Assembly: GCA_900544375.1 (NCBI GenBank)
Contig: UQUZ01000059.1
Span: 1-9,948, forward strand
From: an uncultured Oscillospiraceae bacterium
GTDB lineage: Bacteria > Bacillota > Clostridia > Oscillospirales > Acutalibacteraceae
DNA: 9,948 nucleotides
Reading direction: 5' to 3'
The notes beneath the pieces are model-generated. The model did no database searches and was not told the origin of the DNA. It saw only the letters and a list, made by a program, of their open reading frames with translations. Each line of letters starts with the position of its first letter. Positions within the stretch are counted from its first letter, which is position 1. Shown here in pieces: positions 6,086 to 9,948 of the stretch. The position numbers and the translations under genes were made by a program.

Positions 6086-6128
6086 GGGACTGTTGCAAAA
6101 TTATTTCATTTTGCAACAGTCCCTTTTT
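6086..6128 (+). terminator. Very strong intrinsic terminator after the TetR gene
   Basis: GGGACTGTTGCAAAAT (6086-6101) and ATTTTGCAACAGTCCC (6108-6123) form a perfect 16-bp stem with a six-base loop, followed by TTTTT. On the other strand it is followed by only a short T-run, so it may weakly end the convergent MATE operon as well. A smaller imperfect stem (GCGT-TGCAT with ATGCA-taa-ACGC, 6051-6076) precedes it. The stem sequence resembles IS6-family terminal repeats. Confidence 0.85.
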
Positions 6129-6260
6129 AAAGTTCGAGAATTTTAAGAAGCTGGGCGTGCAGGGGAGAAACGCCACCGTGCAAATAGGGGCCGGTGAGCA
6201 GCCGCGTTAACAATCCAATCCTTCCTTTTCGGATTTTTCGGCGGATAACATTTCCGCAGT

Positions 6261-7640
6261 TTACGATGCATTTCCAAGGGGCTTGATCTCTTTACGGTAA
6301 ATGTAGCGGAAATAGATCAAGCACAGGGCAAGGGAAAACAATTCCGCAAAGGGGAAGGCCCACCAAACTGCGTTCAGCCCGCTGAATCGGGCCAGCAGAT
6401 AGGCGGTAGGCAGCAAAATCACCAGCTGACGCACCACGGAGACAGAGAGGCTGAGCATACCGTGCCCCAAGGATTGGCACACGGAGAGCATGCAGATGCT
6501 GAAGCCTGCAAAAACAAAGCTGAGGCTGATGGTGCGCAGCGCGGGCACGCCGATCTGCTGCATCGTTTCCGAAGCGTTAAAAATAGAAAGCAGCTTGTCC
6601 GGAATTAGCATAAAAATCGCAACGCCGATGATCATGATGCACGTTGCATAGAGAATGCTCAGCTTAATGGTTTTCATCATACGATCGGGCTTCCTTGCTC
6701 CGTAGTTATAAGAGATGATCGGTACCATGCCGTTATTCAAGCCAAAGATCGGCATAAAAACAAAGCTTTGCAGTTTAAAATAAACGCCAAACACAGCTGT
6801 TGCGGTGGAGGTAAAGGAGATTAGAATTTTATTCATACCGAAGGTCATCACAGAGCCGATGGATGCCATGATGATTGACGGAATGCCGACGGAATAGATT
6901 TTGCCGATCACCTTAGCGTTAGGCCGGAAGCCCTTCAAGCGGAGTGTAATTTCTTCATTTTTCTTGATATTGAAAAGCAGTGCAAGGATAGATGCCACAA
7001 TCTGCCCGATTACAGTGGCCAGCGCAGCACCTGCGACGCCAAGCTTTGGAAAACCTAAAAGGCCAAAAATCATGATCGGGTCCAGGATGATGTTGATGAT
7101 AGCGCCCAGCCCTTGGGTGATCATCGTATAGAATGTGCGCCCAGTCGATTGCAGCAGCCGCTCGAATGTGAATTGCAGGAACATGCCGAAGGAGCATACA
7201 CAGCAGAGCATCAGGTAAATAGCGCCGTTTTCTACAATTTCCGGGTCGGTCGTTTGCAGCAGGAAAAAAGGTTTAGAAAATAAAACACCGATAACCGCGA
7301 AGAGCAAATAGCTGAGCACAGCGAGAAAGATGCCGTTCTCCGCTGTTTTATCGGCAAGGTCAAAATTCTTTTCCCCTAAGCTTTTGGAGAGTAGCGCGTT
7401 GATGCCGACGCCTGTGCCGGAGCCGACCGCGATCATGAGGCTCTGAACGGGAAAGGCGAGAGAAACGGCGGTCAGCGCATTTTCACTTAGCTGGGCGACG
7501 AACATGCTGTCGACAATATTATAAAGCGCTTGCACCAGCATGGAAACGATCATGGGGAGGGACATCGTAATCAGCAAGCGGTTGATGGGCATGACGCCCA
7601 TTTTGTTTTCGGCGGGGCGTTGTGCTGTTGTTTCATTCAT
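6261..7640 (-). CDS. MATE-family multidrug efflux transporter
   Basis: This 459-residue polytopic inner-membrane protein has about twelve hydrophobic helices and the MATE layout in two homologous halves. The start of the first bundle is typical (INRLLITMSLPMIVSMLVQA at 19-38, then LYNIVDSMFVA), followed by GTGVGINALLSKSLGEK. The second half contains FGLNNGMVPIISYNYGARKPDRM, the equivalent loop. The family exports cationic drugs or metabolites against Na+ or H+; the substrate and ion are not readable. ATG at 7640 lies within the end of the kinase-like gene (ATGAATGA, an eight-base overlap), with AGGAGGG (7647-7653) six bases upstream, so translation is coupled. A 235-base gap to the TetR gene holds the shared terminator and no other gene that I could see. 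Confidence 0.93.
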   Translation of the reverse strand: MNETTAQRPAENKMGVMPINRLLITMSLPMIVSMLVQALYNIVDSMFVAQLSENALTAVSLAFPVQSLMIAVGSGTGVGINALLSKSLGEKNFDLADKTAENGIFLAVLSYLLFAVIGVLFSKPFFLLQTTDPEIVENGAIYLMLCCVCSFGMFLQFTFERLLQSTGRTFYTMITQGLGAIINIILDPIMIFGLLGFPKLGVAGAALATVIGQIVASILALLFNIKKNEEITLRLKGFRPNAKVIGKIYSVGIPSIIMASIGSVMTFGMNKILISFTSTATAVFGVYFKLQSFVFMPIFGLNNGMVPIISYNYGARKPDRMMKTIKLSILYATCIMIIGVAIFMLIPDKLLSIFNASETMQQIGVPALRTISLSFVFAGFSICMLSVCQSLGHGMLSLSVSVVRQLVILLPTAYLLARFSGLNAVWWAFPFAELFSLALCLIYFRYIYRKEIKPLGNAS

Positions 7641-8229
7641 AGAGAGCCCTCCTGTTTTGAATAAGATCCAGCAGGACGCCTACAGCGCCCTCGATGCCGA
7701 GTGAACTGCTGTTCAGTGTGAGATCGTAATCCTGGCATTTTCCCCAATGGCCAGTGGAAAAGTAGTTATAGTAAGCGGCGCGAGCTTTATCGTGCTTGAG
7801 CACACAGGCCTGCACTTCGTCCGCTGGGATGCCGTACTCCTCTTTTGCGCGGTGGATCCTGTCAGCTATGGGCGCATGTATAAAAACACGCAGACAGTTT
7901 TTTTGATCACGCAGCACATAATTGGCGCACCTGCCCACGATCACGCAGGGCCCTTCGGCTGCGATGCGCTTGATCACATCAGCTTCCGCGATAAAAACCT
8001 GATCAGATACCGGCAAATTCCGGCTGCTGAAGGAGAGGTTATATAAGAAGCTCGAGGTGCGGCGTTGCTCTGCTTCTTGAATGAATTCTTCAGAAAGGCC
8101 GGTTTCTTTCGCGGCGATTTCAATGAGTTTTTTATCGAAAAAGGGGATTTGCAGTGCAGCTGCAAGCTCTTTGGCGATTTTACTCCCGCCGGAGCCATAT
8201 TCCCTTCCGATCGTGATGATATCGGGCAT
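7633..8229 (-). CDS. Cytidylate-kinase-like P-loop protein
   Basis: This 198-residue protein belongs to the cytidylate-kinase-like group common in Clostridia (related to Cmk but distinct). Its nucleotide-binding loop is GREYGSGGSKIAK (8-20), with GSGG in place of the classic GKGT of true CMP kinase. Other segments are VIVGRCANYVLRD (97-109), VFIHAPIADRIHR (115-127) and a C-terminal YYNYFSTGHWG-YDLTLNSS block typical of this group. CMP kinase activity is doubtful, and the real phosphate acceptor is not established. ATG 8229 has AGGAGGAG (8235-8242) five bases upstream and a near-consensus promoter (8263-8291). It overlaps the MATE gene by eight bases, so the two are one transcript. Confidence 0.85.
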   Translation of the reverse strand: MPDIITIGREYGSGGSKIAKELAAALQIPFFDKKLIEIAAKETGLSEEFIQEAEQRRTSSFLYNLSFSSRNLPVSDQVFIAEADVIKRIAAEGPCVIVGRCANYVLRDQKNCLRVFIHAPIADRIHRAKEEYGIPADEVQACVLKHDKARAAYYNYFSTGHWGKCQDYDLTLNSSSLGIEGAVGVLLDLIQNRRALYE

Positions 8230-8262
8230 TTAATCTCCTCCTTTGATAAGACGCTGAGGTTT

Positions 8263-8291
8263 AGTGTAAAAGAGAATTTTTTATCTGTCAA
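8263..8291 (-). promoter_or_regulatory. Promoter of the kinase-like/MATE operon
   Basis: On the minus strand, TTGACA (8286-8291) and TACACT (8263-8268, four of six) are separated by exactly 17 A/T-rich bases. The predicted start leaves a leader of about 25 bases before the ATG at 8229. Confidence 0.75.
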
Positions 8292-8335
8292 GCGGTATGG
8301 CATGAATAAAATGAAGAATATATTGAGAATAAAAC

Positions 8336-8366
8336 AATAAAAAGCGCTTTTGCAGGAGCTTTTATT
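8336..8366. repeat. AT-rich inverted repeat with an inner 12-bp palindrome
   Basis: AATAAAAAGC (8336-8345) pairs with GCTTTTATT (8358-8366) with one bulged A, and overlaps the perfect palindrome AAAAGCGCTTTT (8340-8351). It lies between the minus-strand terminator at 8421-8457 and the kinase promoter. It could be a back-up terminator or a regulator site. The rest of the 255-base gap shows no gene. Confidence 0.35.
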
Positions 8367-8420
8367 GGCTTTCGCCCAAAAAAGGTGGTCACACAGCGAA
8401 AAAATTCGGCACGGGTATAC

Positions 8421-8457
8421 GAAGAAAAGGCAATGCGAAAAAAGCTCCGCATTGCCT
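8421..8457 (-). terminator. Terminator of the glnS/membrane-protein transcript
   Basis: AGGCAATGCG and its complement (8448-8457 and 8428-8437) form a perfect 10-bp stem with a ten-base loop. On the minus strand TTTTCTTC follows. It begins 27 bases after the membrane-protein stop codon. Confidence 0.75.
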
Positions 8458-8484
8458 AGCTGCTTTTGTTTTTATGCTGTTTTT

Positions 8485-9135
8485 TTATCTTTTCTTTTTA
8501 GGCGCCAACCGACGGGGCGGCCTTTTCTCTGCGCCGATTTCAATCGCCATATTGGCTAGGCCCCACACCAATAATAGAATCATGATGAGGAGGGAAAGAT
8601 AGTAAGCCGCGCCGAATCCCACAGATTGGATTTGAACTGCCACATCGGCAATTGAAGGGGCACCCTGTAATAGGGAAAGGATTCCTGCGTTGGCAGCGCC
8701 GGTTTCCTGCAATTGAGCGAGTAGCGTGCCGATAGGGATGGAGCCATCTGTCAGCATAGTGGATACCCTATGCATGGGGATCAGCGCACACAGCATGAAA
8801 ATTGCACCTATGCCAGAGAGGCCGGCTGTGGCGGCATAGCGGCTGCTTAGCAGGGAACAAATTACGAGGATGAGCACAACGGCCAGCGCCAGCGCAAGCA
8901 GGATGCACAGCGCGATGATGGCGGGTTTTAATGGCTGCATTGCGTCAAGTGCGAAAAGCTTATCAGCCGGCAGCTGCCCATCGCCGGAAAAAAATATTTC
9001 CTTCAGGCTGAGCGCAAGCTCGCTTTCTCCTGCTAAAATCACGGAGTAACGCAGTTTCAGCAGGGGGGCCAGGAAAAACACAGGGAACGCTGCGGCAGCA
9101 ACCATGGCTGTGAGAACACGGGCGGCATATTTCAT
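8485..9135 (-). CDS. Unrecognised four-helix membrane protein
   Basis: I do not recognise this 216-residue protein. It has a hydrophobic N-terminal segment (about 7-26, preceded by MKYAAR, possibly an uncleaved signal anchor) and an extra-membrane region (27-70). Two closely spaced hydrophobic helices follow (about 71-96 and 102-120), then a polar loop of about 55 residues (121-177) and a last helix (about 178-198). It ends in a strongly basic cytoplasmic tail, KRPPRRLAPKKKR. No enzymatic motif is visible. ATG 9135 is preferred over an upstream ATG at 9201, because AAAGGAT (9147-9153) lies 11 bases before it and the longer form would overlap the end of glnS. It sits 47 bases after the glnS stop in the same direction, so it is probably cotranscribed with glnS. 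Confidence 0.65.
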   Translation of the reverse strand: MKYAARVLTAMVAAAAFPVFFLAPLLKLRYSVILAGESELALSLKEIFFSGDGQLPADKLFALDAMQPLKPAIIALCILLALALAVVLILVICSLLSSRYAATAGLSGIGAIFMLCALIPMHRVSTMLTDGSIPIGTLLAQLQETGAANAGILSLLQGAPSIADVAVQIQSVGFGAAYYLSLLIMILLLVWGLANMAIEIGAEKRPPRRLAPKKKR

Positions 9136-9182
9136 GGCGGAGCACGATCCTTTCCAATCTGAAAGTATCAAGGAACAGCGGG

Positions 9183-9638
9183 TTATTTTTTCTTTTCCCA
9201 AGAGGAGTTCAACGCTACCGTGCGGTTGAAAACAGGATGCTCCTGCGTGCTGTCAGGATCAACGCAGAAATAACCCTGGCGCATAAACTGAAAGGTATCG
9301 CCTGCCTTTGCATCCCGAAGACTACCCTCCAGGCGGCAGCCAGTCAGAGTGATCAGGGAATCCGGGTTGACGTTTTCTTCAAATGCATCGGTATCCGCCG
9401 GGTTTTCGGTGCGGAACAGCCGATCATAAAGCCGAACCTCGGCCTGAATGCTGTCAACTGCACTGACCCAATGGAGCGTGCCCTTAACCTTGCGGCCGTC
9501 CGGGGAATTGCCGCCCTTGCTTGCAGGGTCATAGGTGCAGTGCAGGCAAATGATATGGCCGTCGTCATCCGCTTCGTAGCCTGTGCAGGTGACGAAATAA
9601 GCGCCCTTTAAGCGGACCTCGTTGCCGGGGAAGAGGCG
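9183..9638 (-). CDS. glnS: Glutaminyl-tRNA synthetase, C-terminal fragment (5' part missing)
   Basis: This minus-strand frame has no start codon in the window and encodes the C-terminal anticodon-binding beta-barrels of GlnRS, about 151 residues of a protein normally near 550. Recognisable stretches in order are RLFPGNEVRLKGAYF, DGRKVKGTLHWVSA, AEVRLYDRLF, ENPADTDAFEENVNPDSL, FQFMRQGYFCVD and HPVFNRTVALNSSW, ending at TAA (9183-9185). GlnRS charges tRNA-Gln directly. Homology stops at RLFPG (9624-9638): upstream in frame it reads LFLFFRF instead of the expected lead-in. The catalytic domain is therefore absent from this contig at this place, either by a real rearrangement or by an assembly join. 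All ten arginines in the fragment are CGN codons, matching the genes to its left. Confidence 0.9.
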   Translation of the reverse strand, partial: RLFPGNEVRLKGAYFVTCTGYEADDDGHIICLHCTYDPASKGGNSPDGRKVKGTLHWVSAVDSIQAEVRLYDRLFRTENPADTDAFEENVNPDSLITLTGCRLEGSLRDAKAGDTFQFMRQGYFCVDPDSTQEHPVFNRTVALNSSWEKKK

Positions 9639-9642
9639 GAAA
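9630..9642. other. Sequence junction (rearrangement breakpoint or assembly join)
   Basis: To the left, minus-strand glnS coding sequence is intact up to RLFPG. To the right, the plus strand reads as the 3' end of another gene and then an acetamidase start. Both genes are cut at the same few bases, so this is the point where two unrelated sequences meet. The exact base cannot be fixed because the GAAGAGGCG stretch reads acceptably in both. Confidence 0.7.
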
Positions 9643-9704
9643 CGGAAAAAAAGGAAGAGTCAGAAGCGGCGGAAATGCCGGAGAAAAGCGGAGAGGAATC
9701 ATAA
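9639..9704 (+). CDS. 3' tail of an unidentified gene (5' part absent)
   Basis: The plus-strand frame reads an acidic, lysine/glutamate-rich C-terminal tail (ETEKKEESEAAEMPEK-type composition) ending at TAA (9702-9704). Upstream, the same frame has a stop at 9609-9611, and the intervening sequence is antisense glnS, so the body of this gene is missing. Such tails occur on transporters and other membrane proteins, but family cannot be assigned. The stop lies four bases before the acetamidase ATG, implying an operon. Confidence 0.45.
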   Translation, partial: ETEKKEESEAAEMPEKSGEES

Positions 9705-9708
9705 ACGG

Positions 9709-9948
9709 ATGTTATATATCAGCAGAGAATATGTTCAGGACAGTCTCGATAAGTCAGTCGCCCCCGCGGCTGTGTGTGATAGCGGGGAAACTGTGGTATT
9801 CCAGACCAGGGACTGCTACGATGACAGCGTGACCTGTGGAGAAAGGCCCCTGGGAGACCGCAGGGACGCGCTGGGAAATCCGGCCACAGGCCCATTGTAT
9901 ATCCATGGCGCCCGGCCGGGGGATATCCTGAAGGTGGAAATCCTTAAA
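9709..9948 (+). CDS. Acetamidase/formamidase family protein, N-terminal part (runs off the window)
   Basis: The 80 visible codons begin MLYISREYVQDSLDKSVAPA and include a segment (VVFQTRDCYDD) and the typical NPATGPLYIHGARPGDILKVEI block, which together fit the FmdA/AmdA acetamidase-formamidase family. These enzymes hydrolyse short amides to ammonia and a carboxylate. The full protein is usually about 300 residues; the catalytic part lies beyond the window. The GGAGAGGA stretch (9690-9697) lies 11 bases upstream of ATG 9709. Four of six arginine codons are AGA or AGG, against none of ten in the adjacent glnS fragment, so this stretch looks foreign to the rest of the window. Confidence 0.8.
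   Translation, partial: MLYISREYVQDSLDKSVAPAAVCDSGETVVFQTRDCYDDSVTCGERPLGDRRDALGNPATGPLYIHGARPGDILKVEILK

Noticed and set aside
8350..8559. 69-residue plus-strand reading frame in the gap before the membrane protein
   Set aside because: It crosses the minus-strand terminator and runs antisense into the membrane-protein gene; no ribosome binding site was seen.
9237..9611. 124-residue plus-strand reading frame
   Set aside because: It is antisense to glnS, whose minus-strand translation is unmistakable GlnRS.
1..9948. CRISPR arrays, tRNA or rRNA genes, prophage or complete insertion sequences
   Set aside because: No regularly spaced repeats, no cloverleaf or rRNA sequence, and no transposase or integrase frames were seen.

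Overview
The window looks like chromosomal DNA of an anaerobic, gut-type Firmicute (class Clostridia). The grounds are strong AGGAGG-type ribosome binding sites, sigma-A-like promoters with 17-bp spacers, moderate-to-high GC with CGC/CGT arginine codons, and family content (cytidylate-kinase-like protein, MATE pump, GlnRS). This is inferred from style; no species marker is present.

Region 1 (about 1-5186, + strand) is a five-gene operon. It has a near-consensus promoter (27-55) and a 5' leader with a perfect GNRA-capped hairpin. The genes are a two-domain SCP2-like (sterol-carrier/lipid-binding) protein, a class III PLP aminotransferase of the glutamate-1-semialdehyde aminomutase type, the N and C halves of a split transketolase, and a second two-domain SCP2-like protein. 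Hairpins without U-tracts lie in two intercistronic gaps, and terminator-like hairpins follow the last gene. A TetR-family regulator (5372-6025) comes next and ends at a very strong terminator. Two hydrophobic-ligand proteins bracketing a TPP ketol-transferase and an aminotransferase suggest the pair works on a lipid-like substrate rather than on central sugars. The main idea offered is ketol transfer onto a long-chain aldehyde followed by transamination, giving a sphingoid-like 2-amino-1,3-diol. The main alternative is a DesAB-like steroid side-chain reaction. Neither is proven.

Region 2 (6261-8291, - strand) is a two-gene operon: a cytidylate-kinase-like P-loop protein translationally coupled (ATGAATGA overlap) to a MATE-family multidrug exporter, with a clear promoter upstream.

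Region 3 (8421-9638, - strand) holds the C-terminal 151 codons of glutaminyl-tRNA synthetase followed by an unrecognised four-helix membrane protein and its terminator. The glnS reading frame loses its homology abruptly near 9636.

Region 4 (about 9639-9948, + strand) is the acidic tail of an unknown gene and the first 80 codons of an acetamidase/formamidase, with AGA/AGG-rich arginine codon use unlike the rest. The switch at about 9636 is either a recombination/insertion breakpoint or a chimeric assembly join.
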